Positions 8,854 through 16,411 of a stretch of DNA of 64,000 bases are shown here, in pieces. The position numbers were made by a program, and so were the translations under genes. The notes beneath the pieces were generated by a model. It was not told the DNA's origin, searched no databases, and saw nothing but the letters and a program-made list of their open reading frames with translations. Each line of letters opens with the position of its first letter. Positions within the stretch are counted from its first letter, which is position 1. Source of the stretch: Pseudomonas wadenswilerensis (GTDB lineage Bacteria; Pseudomonadota; Gammaproteobacteria; Pseudomonadales; Pseudomonadaceae); NCBI RefSeq assembly GCF_900497695.1, contig NZ_UIDD01000001.1:186001-250000 (forward strand), given 5' to 3'.

Positions 8854-8882
8854 ATGCCAAAGCGCTGACTAGGCTTTGGCAT
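8854..8882. repeat. Perfect 10-bp inverted repeat after purK
   Basis: ATGCCAAAGC and GCTTTGGCAT face each other with a 9-base loop between purK and the next gene. There is no T run on either side, so it is a poor intrinsic terminator. It could stabilise the purEK mRNA end or affect the leader of the downstream gene. Confidence 0.5.
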
Positions 8883-8908
8883 GCGCCATTCAACTCAGAG
8901 GGATTGCC

Positions 8909-9157
8909 ATGGGTATCATCGGAACCATCTTCATCGGCCTGATCGTCGGTCTGCTGGCACGCTTTCTAAAGCCGGGCGACGACAGCATGGGCTGGATCAT
9001 GACCATTCTGCTGGGTATTGCCGGTTCGCTTGCCGCGACCTACGGCGGCCAGGCGCTGGGCATCTATCAGGCCGGAGAGGGTGCGGGTTTCCTCGGCGCG
9101 CTGGTGGGCGCGATTGTCCTGTTGGTGATCTACGGCCTGGTCGTCAAAAAGAGCTGA
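8909..9157 (+). CDS. GlsB/YeaQ/YmgE family stress-response membrane protein
   Basis: An 82-residue inner-membrane protein with three hydrophobic segments (about 3-20, 28-48 and 58-78). It is rich in glycine and ends with VVKKS. The opening GIIGTIFIGLIVGLLAR and a GDDSMGW loop match the small transglycosylase-associated (GlsB/YeaQ/YmgE) family, whose biochemical role is not settled. ATG 8909 follows AGAGGG; an earlier in-frame start lies inside the palindrome and is unlikely. The gene ends in a strong terminator at 9172-9206. Confidence 0.85.
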   Translation: MGIIGTIFIGLIVGLLARFLKPGDDSMGWIMTILLGIAGSLAATYGGQALGIYQAGEGAGFLGALVGAIVLLVIYGLVVKKS

Positions 9158-9171
9158 CAGCAGGCTAGAAT

Positions 9172-9206
9172 GCTCGGCACCGAACTCCTTCGTTGCCGAG
9201 CTTTTT
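9172..9206 (+). terminator. Rho-independent terminator after the GlsB-like gene
   Basis: GCTCGGCA pairs with TGCCGAGC (9172-9179 with 9194-9201), extended by CGAA/TTCG, and TTTTT follows at 9202-9206. The U run ends one base before the ATG of the next gene (9208). Confidence 0.85.
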
Positions 9207-9207
9207 C

Positions 9208-9741
9208 ATGCACCGTGTATTACTTCTCTCCCTATTGCTGCTGAGCGGCCTGGCCCGGGCTGAAATGCCGGAAACCGACTGGCTGGAACTGATGCCCAAG
9301 TCGGACCAGAAAGCCCTCGAGCAGATGCCCGAAATCGACCACAACTCCCCGGAAGCCATGGGCACCTTCACCGACAAGGGTGGCCTTAAGCAGAGCAAGG
9401 GCCTGCCGGCGGTGATGTATTCGACCAAGACCGTGCCGGCCATGAACGGCAAGCACATCCGGCTGGGCGGTTATCCGGTGCCGCTGGAAACCGACGCCAA
9501 GGGCAACAGCACACTGTTCTTCCTGGTGCCTTACCCGGGCGCCTGCATCCACGTGCCGCCACCGCCACCGAACCAGCTGGTGCTGGTGCGCTACCCCAAG
9601 GGCCTGAAGCTCGACGATATCTACACGCCGCTATGGGTCAACGGCACCTTGAAGGTGGAAACGGTCAGCAATGACCTGGCCGATGCCGCCTATGCAATGG
9701 ATGCGGCCAAGGTGCGAGTGGTTGAAGACGCAGATTTGTGA
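9208..9741 (+). CDS. Secreted DUF3299 protein
   Basis: A 177-residue protein with a classical signal peptide (MHRVLLLSLLLLSGLARA) and then a mature DUF3299 domain. The cysteine segment GACIHVPPPPPNQ is characteristic of the family, whose function is unknown; a periplasmic location is expected. ATG 9208 is chosen because the signal peptide begins there; a TTG five codons upstream is possible. There is no clear ribosome-binding site, because the preceding 35 bases are the terminator of the upstream gene, which is unusual. Confidence 0.8.
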   Translation: MHRVLLLSLLLLSGLARAEMPETDWLELMPKSDQKALEQMPEIDHNSPEAMGTFTDKGGLKQSKGLPAVMYSTKTVPAMNGKHIRLGGYPVPLETDAKGNSTLFFLVPYPGACIHVPPPPPNQLVLVRYPKGLKLDDIYTPLWVNGTLKVETVSNDLADAAYAMDAAKVRVVEDADL

Positions 9742-9744
9742 ATG

Positions 9745-9768
9745 ATCGCGGGGCATGCGCCCCGCGAT
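9745..9768. repeat. Perfect 24-bp palindrome between convergent genes
   Basis: ATCGCGGGGC-ATGC-GCCCCGCGAT is perfectly self-complementary. It lies 3 bases after the DUF3299 stop and 6 bases from the end of the mutarotase gene. It could terminate or protect both transcripts, though neither side has a U run. Confidence 0.55.
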
Positions 9769-9774
9769 AGCGAT

Positions 9775-10671
9775 CTAGAGCGCCTGGCTGCCGATCGTCA
9801 GGCTCAGCGAATGGGTCGCCCCTGGCGCCAGTGTCACCAGGTCATCCACCACGTTGGCGGTCTCGATGCAGAGCATGCGCTGCCAGCCATCCTCGGCCAT
9901 GTCCGGCAACTCGGCGGCACGCTCGGTCCAGGGGTTCCAGATCACTGCCGTACGCGAACCCTTGGCCGTTATCACCACGCGGCGGTTCCAGGCCGGGTCG
10001 ACGATGCTCAGTTGCTCGGGCGCCTGCAGATAAATGCGGTCGGTTTCACCGGCAAAGCCCAGCGCGCCTTGCTGCTGGCGCTGCTCCCAGTTGGCCAGGG
10101 TTTCGATGTAGCTCAGGCCATCGACACCTTCGACCTGCACCTGCCGCACATCGCTGACGGCGAAGTAGCTGTGCAGCGCCTGGCTGAGGGTGACCGGAAC
10201 GTTGTCGAGGTTGTAGCTGGAGAGGGTGATACTCAGCTGTTCGCCCATGACGATGGTCAGCTTGAGCTCGACAATGTGGGGCCAGCCGGGGAGATCGCCC
10301 TGGCTGGCGGGCAGGGTGAACTCGGCGCGCACGCTGTCGCCGCTGCTGTCGATGCCCAGCAACTGCCAGTCACGGCCGCGCACCAGGCCATGGGCCGGGC
10401 CGTCTTCACCGTGATACATGGCCTGCACGGCTTCGGGGTTGCGCTTGAAAATGCCGAACCAGGGCCAGCACACCGGAACCCCGGCGCGCACGGATTTACC
10501 CTGCCTGAAGATGGCTTGTTCGCTGAGCCACAGCAAAGGCGGCTCGCCGAGGCGCTGATAGCTCAGCACCTGCGCGCCCTGCTGGGCGACCAGCAATTCA
10601 GCCGTGTCGCTGGTGATGCGCCAGCAATTGAGCTCGCCGTGCTTTTCGGATTCGACCTTGGGTGTGGACAT
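9775..10671 (-). CDS. D-hexose-6-phosphate mutarotase (YeaD-like)
   Basis: Interconverts alpha and beta anomers of glucose-6-phosphate and similar hexose phosphates. The 298-residue protein has a galactose-mutarotase beta-sandwich. GVPVCWPWFG (about residue 64), HGLVRGRDW (about 95) and the late WNPWTERAAELPDM are typical of the hexose-6-phosphate branch. It has no signal peptide, so it is cytosolic. It lies alone, convergent with the DUF3299 gene, 72 bases downstream of the thioesterase gene on the same strand. Confidence 0.85.
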   Translation of the reverse strand: MSTPKVESEKHGELNCWRITSDTAELLVAQQGAQVLSYQRLGEPPLLWLSEQAIFRQGKSVRAGVPVCWPWFGIFKRNPEAVQAMYHGEDGPAHGLVRGRDWQLLGIDSSGDSVRAEFTLPASQGDLPGWPHIVELKLTIVMGEQLSITLSSYNLDNVPVTLSQALHSYFAVSDVRQVQVEGVDGLSYIETLANWEQRQQQGALGFAGETDRIYLQAPEQLSIVDPAWNRRVVITAKGSRTAVIWNPWTERAAELPDMAEDGWQRMLCIETANVVDDLVTLAPGATHSLSLTIGSQAL

Positions 10672-10743
10672 GCGCTTTATCTCGTTGGTTTGCCGTACGG
10701 CCTTGGACCGCTTGCATGCCTTCGAGTTTACCGCGCAGCGGTC

Positions 10744-11145
10744 TCAGCGACGAGGAGGAACCGAACGGGTGCGACCGCTGCCGTCGATGGCGACGAACAC
10801 GAATACGGCTTCGGTAACCTTGCGCCATTCGCTGGACAGCGGATCGTCACTCCACACCTCGACCATCATCTGGATCGAGCTGCGGCCGATTTCCAGGGTC
10901 TGGGTATAAAAGGACAACTGCGCGCCGACAGCCACCGGCACCAGGAATGCCATGCGATCGATGGCTACGGTAGCCACTCTGCCACCCGCAACGCGGCTGG
11001 CCATGGCGGTACCGGCCAGGTCCATCTGAGCGACCAGCCAGCCGCCGAAGATATCGCCAAAACCGTTGGTTTCACGGGGCAATGCAGTGATCTGCAAGGC
11101 CAGGTCGCCTTGCGGGATAGGATCTTCTTGTTCGAGTTCAATCAT
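10744..11145 (-). CDS. Acyl-CoA thioesterase, hotdog fold (YciA-like)
   Basis: Hydrolyses acyl-CoA to free acid and CoA. The 133-residue protein is a single hotdog domain. NGFGDIFGGWLVAQMD (about residues 27-42) is the conserved acyl-CoA thioester hydrolase motif, with the Asp near the hotdog helix. It ends in a basic tail. It starts at ATG 11145. The physiological acyl substrate cannot be told from sequence. Confidence 0.87.
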   Translation of the reverse strand: MIELEQEDPIPQGDLALQITALPRETNGFGDIFGGWLVAQMDLAGTAMASRVAGGRVATVAIDRMAFLVPVAVGAQLSFYTQTLEIGRSSIQMMVEVWSDDPLSSEWRKVTEAVFVFVAIDGSGRTRSVPPRR

Positions 11146-11516
11146 GCCGGGGGTGCCTCTGACCCATGACGCTTCGTTGGTTGGCGCTATGACAGACGCC
11201 TCGAAAAACGATTCAGCACAACTATTCTACGCTGCTTTCGCTTTGCCAGGCGGCGAAGGGAAACTCTGCGAAACCGACTAAGCATACCTAGCGGCGTTTT
11301 CGCACAACATCCTTCAGAAGACCCAACCTTTTCCTACAAGCGGCCAGTATATAGAGCCGAAAGCGCAGCGACGACCATGCAGTCATGAATACTTGTATTG
11401 AATTTGTACTGCTATGTGCTTTTTCCGCCAATTTGCTATCTTTCGATGCTTCCCAGGCCGAAACCCGCGTGCCAGGCGGCCTGCACCCCAATAAGAAATG
11501 CCAACAAGAGAGACCT
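11146..11516. other. Intergenic region without a gene between thioesterase and MFS genes
   Basis: This 371-base divergent promoter region is more A+T-rich in its right half. Short open frames in it lack ribosome-binding sites and family-like sequence. The only site I can name is an AATAAGAA motif at 11490-11497 in front of the MFS gene. Confidence 0.6.
11490..11497 (+). promoter_or_regulatory. Candidate Hfq/Crc (CA-motif) site before the MFS gene
   Basis: AATAAGAA fits AAnAAnAA and lies 20 bases before ATG 11517, just upstream of the ribosome-binding site. Transport genes are common Crc targets. Motif-only evidence. Confidence 0.3.
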
Positions 11517-12806
11517 ATGACCTCCGTGCCCGGCAGTATCGCGCAGCCTTCGAGGCCGCTGACCCGCAGTGACTACAAGACCCTGTCGCTTTCCGCCCTG
11601 GGCGGTGCGCTGGAGTTCTACGATTTCATCATCTTCGTGTTCTTCGCCACGGTGGTCGGCAAGCTGTTCTTTCCCGCCGAAATGCCTGAATGGCTGCGTT
11701 TGATGCAAACGTTTGGCATCTTCGCCGCCGGCTACCTGGCACGGCCTCTGGGTGGCATCGTCATGGCCCACTTCGGCGACCTGCTGGGGCGCAAGAAGAT
11801 GTTCACCCTGAGCATCTTCATGATGGCCGTGCCGACGCTGATCATGGGCCTGCTGCCGACCTACGCGCAGATCGGCCTGTGGGCGCCGATCCTGTTGCTG
11901 GTGATGCGGGTGATCCAGGGCGCGGCGATTGGTGGTGAAGTGCCGGGCGCCTGGGTGTTCGTCTCCGAGCACGTGCCGGCGCGCAATACCGGTTACGCCT
12001 GCGGTACGCTGACGGCGGGCCTGACCGCCGGGATCCTGCTCGGTTCGCTGGTGGCAACGCTGATCAACACTGTTTATAGCCAGCAGGAAGTCGCCGATTA
12101 CGCCTGGCGTATCCCGTTCCTGCTCGGCGGGGTGTTCGGCCTGTTCGCGGTGTACCTGCGCCGCTGGTTGCATGAAACCCCGGTGTTTGCCGAGATGCAG
12201 GCGCGCAAGGCGCTGGCCGAAGAGGTGCCGTTGCGCGCGGTGTTGCGTGACCACCGTGGTGCCATTGTCCTGTCGATGCTGCTGACCTGGCTGCTGTCGG
12301 CTGGCATCGTCGTGGTGATTTTGATGACCCCGGCGCTGCTGCAGAGTCTTTACCAGGTCAGCCCGACCGACTCGCTGAAGGCCAATAGCCTGGCCATCGT
12401 CCTGCTCAGCCTCGGCTGCATCGGCACCGGTGCATTGGCCGACCGCTTTGGCGCCGGCCGGGTATTCATCGTCGGTAGCCTGGCGCTGCTGGTCACGTCC
12501 TGGACCTTCTATCACACCTTGCCTACCCACCCGGAGTGGCTGTTCCCGCTGTATGCCCTGACCGGACTGTGTGTCGGCATTGTCGGCGCCGTGCCTTACG
12601 TCATGGTCAAAGCCTTCCCGCCTGTCGTACGTTTCAGCGGACTGTCGTTTTCCTACAACCTGGCCTACGCGATTTTTGGCGGGATGACGCCGATGGTAGT
12701 GACCGCGTTGCTCAAGTTCAGCCCGATGGCACCGGCCTACTATGTTGCTGGCATCTGTGCCATTGGTCTGCTCGTGGGTATTTATCTGACGGCGAAGAAG
12801 CGCTGA
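11517..12806 (+). CDS. MFS transporter, metabolite:H+ symporter type
   Basis: A 429-residue inner-membrane protein with 12 predicted helices. GALEFYDFIIF in helix 1 and AGYLARPLGGIVMAHFGDLLGRK between helices 2 and 3 are typical of the MHS subfamily, which moves carboxylates such as citrate, alpha-ketoglutarate or related organic acids with H+. Substrate is not predictable. ATG 11517 with AAGAGAGA upstream is preferred to an ATG 44 codons earlier, since the extra residues are not family-like. It is followed by a terminator at 12840-12872. Confidence 0.85.
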   Translation: MTSVPGSIAQPSRPLTRSDYKTLSLSALGGALEFYDFIIFVFFATVVGKLFFPAEMPEWLRLMQTFGIFAAGYLARPLGGIVMAHFGDLLGRKKMFTLSIFMMAVPTLIMGLLPTYAQIGLWAPILLLVMRVIQGAAIGGEVPGAWVFVSEHVPARNTGYACGTLTAGLTAGILLGSLVATLINTVYSQQEVADYAWRIPFLLGGVFGLFAVYLRRWLHETPVFAEMQARKALAEEVPLRAVLRDHRGAIVLSMLLTWLLSAGIVVVILMTPALLQSLYQVSPTDSLKANSLAIVLLSLGCIGTGALADRFGAGRVFIVGSLALLVTSWTFYHTLPTHPEWLFPLYALTGLCVGIVGAVPYVMVKAFPPVVRFSGLSFSYNLAYAIFGGMTPMVVTALLKFSPMAPAYYVAGICAIGLLVGIYLTAKKR

Positions 12807-12839
12807 AACCGCTCTAACACAACCCTCGCAACATTTTGA

Positions 12840-12872
12840 AAAGGCCATCACCGCTAGCCGGTGATGGCCTTT
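12840..12872 (+). terminator. Terminator after the MFS gene
   Basis: A perfect 14-bp stem, AAAGGCCATCACCG (12840-12853) with 12859-12872, has a 5-base loop and ends in TTTC. It separates the MFS gene from the Pho-regulated pstS promoter that begins directly after it. Confidence 0.7.
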
Positions 12873-12879
12873 CATCTAA

Positions 12880-12908
12880 TTGTCACATTCGATTCATAGA
12901 GTAGTCAT
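12880..12908 (+). promoter_or_regulatory. Pho box upstream of pstS
   Basis: Three repeats at 11-base spacing, TTGTCAC-attc-GATTCAT-agag-TAGTCAT, resemble the PhoB consensus CTGTCAT; the first and third match best. The site ends 59 bases before the pstS ATG, as expected for a PhoB-activated promoter. Confidence 0.75.
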
Positions 12909-12967
12909 ACGGCCTGCAGATACTTGGGCCCGATCCATCTCACCCCAATTCCTGCTAGGAGCAAGGC

Positions 12968-13966
12968 ATGAAACTGAAGCGTTTGATGGCGGCCCTGACT
13001 TTCGTCGCCGCTGGCGTTGCCACCGCCAATGCGGTTGCCGCTGTTGACCCAGCTATTCCGACCTACACCAAGACCACCGGTGTGTCGGGCAACCTCTCCA
13101 GCGTCGGTTCCGATACCCTGGCGAACCTGATGACCCTGTGGGCCGAGGCCTACAAGAAGGAATATCCGAACGTAAACATCCAGATTCAGGCTGCCGGCTC
13201 CTCCACCGCGCCACCCGCGCTGACCGAAGGCACCGCCAACCTCGGCCCGATGAGCCGCAAGATGAAGGACGTCGAGCTGCAGGCCTTCGAACAGAAATAC
13301 GGCTACAAGCCAACCGCCATCCCGGTTGCCGTCGACGCCTTGGCCGTATTCGTGCACAAGGACAACCCGATCAAAGGCCTGACCATGGCCCAGGTCGATG
13401 CAATTTTCTCCTCGACCCGCCTGTGCGGCGCCAAGGCCGACGTCAAAACCTGGGGTGACCTGGGCGTGACCGGCGACCTGGCCAACAAGCCAGTGCAGCT
13501 GTTCGGTCGTAACTCGGTGTCCGGCACCTACGGCTACTTCAAGGAAGAAGCCCTGTGCAAAGGCGACTTCAAGCCTAACGTCAACGAACAACCTGGCTCG
13601 GCTTCGGTCGTGCAGTCGATCAGCAGCTCGCTGAACGGCATCGGTTACTCGGGCATCGGCTACAAGACCGCCAGCGTCAAGACCGTGCCACTGGCCAAGA
13701 AGGAAGGCGGTGCTTTCGTTGAAGACAACGAAGCCAACGCCCTGAACGGCACCTACCCGCTGTCGCGCTTCCTCTACGTCTACGTCAACAAGGCACCGAA
13801 CAAGCCTCTGGCCCCGCTGGAAGCCGAGTTCGTCAAACTGGTCCTGTCGCAAGCCGGCCAGCAAGTCGTGGTCAAGGACGGTTATATCCCGCTCCCTGCC
13901 AAAGTGGTTGATAAAGCCCTGGCGGACCTGGGTCTGAATCACAACGGCAACGTTGCGAAGAAGTAA
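12968..13966 (+). CDS. pstS: Phosphate ABC transporter, periplasmic phosphate-binding protein
   Basis: Binds inorganic phosphate in the periplasm and delivers it to PstCA. The 332-residue precursor has a signal peptide (about residues 1-24, ending ATANA/AVAA). The motifs [23 protein letters not shown] and [11 protein letters not shown] contain the serine, threonine and arginine ligands. It belongs to the longer Pseudomonas PstS type. A Pho box lies upstream, and a terminator at 14018-14054 separates it from pstC, so it is expressed as its own abundant unit. Confidence 0.95.
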   Translation: MKLKRLMAALTFVAAGVATANAVAAVDPAIPTYTKTTGVSGNLSSVGSDTLANLMTLWAEAYKKEYPNVNIQIQAAGSSTAPPALTEGTANLGPMSRKMKDVELQAFEQKYGYKPTAIPVAVDALAVFVHKDNPIKGLTMAQVDAIFSSTRLCGAKADVKTWGDLGVTGDLANKPVQLFGRNSVSGTYGYFKEEALCKGDFKPNVNEQPGSASVVQSISSSLNGIGYSGIGYKTASVKTVPLAKKEGGAFVEDNEANALNGTYPLSRFLYVYVNKAPNKPLAPLEAEFVKLVLSQAGQQVVVKDGYIPLPAKVVDKALADLGLNHNGNVAKK

Positions 13967-14017
13967 CTGAAAGACCGGCGGGGTCAGGTTTTGACCTGGT
14001 CTCGCCACAAATTGCGA

Positions 14018-14054
14018 GTCCGCTGCCAGGGGTATCTGCGCGGCGGGCTTTTTT
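14018..14054 (+). terminator. Terminator after pstS
   Basis: GTCCGCTGC pairs with GCGGCGGGC (14018-14026 with 14040-14048, two G-U pairs), followed by TTTTTT. It ends exactly where the second Pho box begins. Confidence 0.7.
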
Positions 14055-14083
14055 GCGTCACTGCATTGTCATGTTTTTGTCAT
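14055..14083 (+). promoter_or_regulatory. Pho box upstream of pstC
   Basis: GCGTCAC-tgca-TTGTCAT-gttt-TTGTCAT are three 11-base-spaced repeats, and the last two are nearly perfect PhoB half-sites. The site ends 22 bases before the pstC ATG, giving pstCAB-phoU a separate phosphate-controlled promoter. Confidence 0.85.
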
Positions 14084-14105
14084 ACGGGACCGCTAGGGTG
14101 TGCGC

Positions 14106-16394
14106 ATGAATGATCTGGCCAACTCCACAATGACCCAAAATTCTCCCCCCGTGCGGATTGACTTCAATACGCCCGAACTGCAACGCAAGCGGCGCATGCG
14201 TGCGCTCAAGGACCGCCTGACCCGCTGGTATGTACTGGTGGGCGGGCTTGCCGTGCTGGCGGCAATTACCCTGATCTTCTTCTACCTGGCCTACGTGGTC
14301 GTGCCGCTGTTCCAGGGCGCCGAACTGACCAGCAAGAAGGCCCTGGAGCCGACCTGGCTGCAGCAGGACGCCGGCAAGCCGCTGATGATCGCCCTGGAAG
14401 AACAGAACCTGGTCGGCATGCGGGTTTCCGACAAGGGCCAGGCGCTGTTCTTCGACACCAAGACCGGTGCCGAGCTCAAGCGCGTCGAGTTGCCGGTGCC
14501 AGCCGGTACCCAGGTGACCTCGATCGGTGCCGATCAGCCGGGCAACCCGCTGGTGGTGCTGGGTTTGTCCAACGGTCAGGCGCTGGCGTTCAGCCACAGC
14601 TACAAGATCACCTACCCGGACAACAAGAAAACCATCAGCCCGGGCATCGACTTCCCTTACGGCCAGGCGCCGTTCACCCTGGATGAACAGGGCCGGGCGC
14701 TGGAGCATGTCAGCCTCAACGTGAATGGCGAGACCCTGGTGGTGGCCGGCTCTACCGGTGCGCACCTGCAGGTTGTGTCGCTGAGCCGCGAAGAAAACAT
14801 GATGACCGGCGAAGTCACCAGCGAGCAGAGCCGTATCGAGCTGCCGCAGATGACCGAAGCGGTCAAAGCCATCTTCATCGATCCGCGCCAGCAGTGGCTG
14901 TATGTAATCAACGGCCGCGCCCAGGCCGACGTCTTCAGCCTGCGCGACAAGAGCCTCAACGGCCGCTACAAGCTGCTCGACGACGGCAATGCCGAAGTTA
15001 CTGCCAGCACTCAGCTGGTGGGCGGTATCTCGCTGATCATCGGTGACTCCAAAGGTGGCCTGGCCCAGTGGTTCATGGCCCGCGATCCGGACGGCGAACA
15101 GCGCTTCAAGCGCATTCGCGAGTTCCAGATGGGCAAGGCGCCGATCGTCCAGATCGATGCTGAAGAACGCCGCAAGGGCTTCATCGCCCTCGATGCCGAT
15201 GGCGAGCTCGGTGTGTTCCACAGCACCGCGCACCGTACCCTGCTGGTCGAGCCGGCCGCTGAAGGCGCGGGCGTCCTGGCGCTGTCGCCACGGGCCAACC
15301 GCATCATCATCGAAGAAGGCGGCAAGCTGCTGCCGCTGACTTTGAAGAACCCGCACCCGGAAGTGTCCTGGAGCGCGCTGTGGAGCAAGGTCTGGTACGA
15401 GAACTACGACGAGCCGAAGTACGTCTGGCAGTCGACCGCCTCGAACACCGACTTCGAACCCAAGCTGAGCCTGTCGCCGCTGACCTTCGGTACCCTGAAG
15501 GCGGCGTTCTACGCGATGATTCTCGCCGCGCCGCTGGCCATTGCCGCCGCCATCTACACCGCCTACTTCATGGCCCCGGGCATGCGCCGCAAGGTCAAGC
15601 CGGTGATCGAGCTGATGGAAGCGATGCCGACGGTGATTCTCGGCTTCTTCGCCGGCCTGTTCCTGGCGCCGTTCCTTGAAGGGCACCTGCCGGGCGTGTT
15701 CAGCCTGTTCCTGTTGATGCCGCTGGGTGTTCTGGTGGCTGGTTTTGCCTGGAGCCGTCTGCCCGAGTCGCTGCGCCTGCGGGTACCGGACGGTTGGGAA
15801 GCGGCGATCCTGATCCCGGTGATCCTGTTCACCGGCTGGTTCGCCCTGTACATGAGCCCGTTCATCGAGACCTGGTTCTTCGACGGCGACATGCGCCTGT
15901 GGATCACCAACGATCTGGGCATCACCTACGACCAGCGCAACGCTCTGGTGGTCGGTATCGCCATGGGCTTCGCGGTGATCCCGAACATCTATTCGATCGC
16001 CGAAGATGCCGTGTTCAGCGTGCCGCGCAGCCTGACCCTGGGTTCGCTGGCGCTCGGTGCCACGCCGTGGCAGACCCTGACCCGTGTGGTCATCCTGACC
16101 GCCAGCCCGGGGATCTTCTCGGCGCTGATGATCGGCATGGGCCGCGCCGTGGGTGAAACCATGATCGTGCTGATGGCCACCGGCAACACCCCGGTCATGG
16201 AAATGAACCTGTTCGAAGGTATGCGCACCCTGGCGGCCAACGTTGCGGTGGAGATGCCCGAGTCGGAAGTCGGTGGCAGTCATTACCGCGTGCTGTTCCT
16301 CGCCGCGCTGGTGCTGCTGATGTTCACCTTCGTGATGAACACCTTGGCCGAGCTGATTCGCCAGCGTCTGCGCAAGAAATACTCGTCGCTTTGA
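14106..16394 (+). CDS. pstC: Phosphate ABC transporter permease, long PstC form
   Basis: Inner-membrane permease for phosphate. It has 762 residues, more than twice the length of E. coli PstC. A first helix at about residues 40-60 is followed by about 380 residues of probable periplasmic domain with repeated beta-strand patterns like a propeller. The canonical permease helices start near 460; the EAA-like loop is SLTLGSLALGATPWQT. ATG 14106 follows AGGGTG, and a GTG two codons upstream is less likely. PstA follows after 17 bases. The extra domain may bind a partner or sense phosphate; its role is unknown to me. Confidence 0.93.
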   Translation: MNDLANSTMTQNSPPVRIDFNTPELQRKRRMRALKDRLTRWYVLVGGLAVLAAITLIFFYLAYVVVPLFQGAELTSKKALEPTWLQQDAGKPLMIALEEQNLVGMRVSDKGQALFFDTKTGAELKRVELPVPAGTQVTSIGADQPGNPLVVLGLSNGQALAFSHSYKITYPDNKKTISPGIDFPYGQAPFTLDEQGRALEHVSLNVNGETLVVAGSTGAHLQVVSLSREENMMTGEVTSEQSRIELPQMTEAVKAIFIDPRQQWLYVINGRAQADVFSLRDKSLNGRYKLLDDGNAEVTASTQLVGGISLIIGDSKGGLAQWFMARDPDGEQRFKRIREFQMGKAPIVQIDAEERRKGFIALDADGELGVFHSTAHRTLLVEPAAEGAGVLALSPRANRIIIEEGGKLLPLTLKNPHPEVSWSALWSKVWYENYDEPKYVWQSTASNTDFEPKLSLSPLTFGTLKAAFYAMILAAPLAIAAAIYTAYFMAPGMRRKVKPVIELMEAMPTVILGFFAGLFLAPFLEGHLPGVFSLFLLMPLGVLVAGFAWSRLPESLRLRVPDGWEAAILIPVILFTGWFALYMSPFIETWFFDGDMRLWITNDLGITYDQRNALVVGIAMGFAVIPNIYSIAEDAVFSVPRSLTLGSLALGATPWQTLTRVVILTASPGIFSALMIGMGRAVGETMIVLMATGNTPVMEMNLFEGMRTLAANVAVEMPESEVGGSHYRVLFLAALVLLMFTFVMNTLAELIRQRLRKKYSSL

Positions 16395-16411
16395 TAGAAA
16401 GGTAGCGATCC

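Noticed and set aside
14058..16283. A 741-residue open frame antisense to pstC
   Set aside because: High-G+C antisense artefact: it covers a clear pstC gene, has no family-like motifs and no ribosome-binding site. The same holds for the long frames opposite pstA (16283-18109), aspA (4496-6067), the AGCS carrier (2703-4220), spoT (42205-44547) and others.
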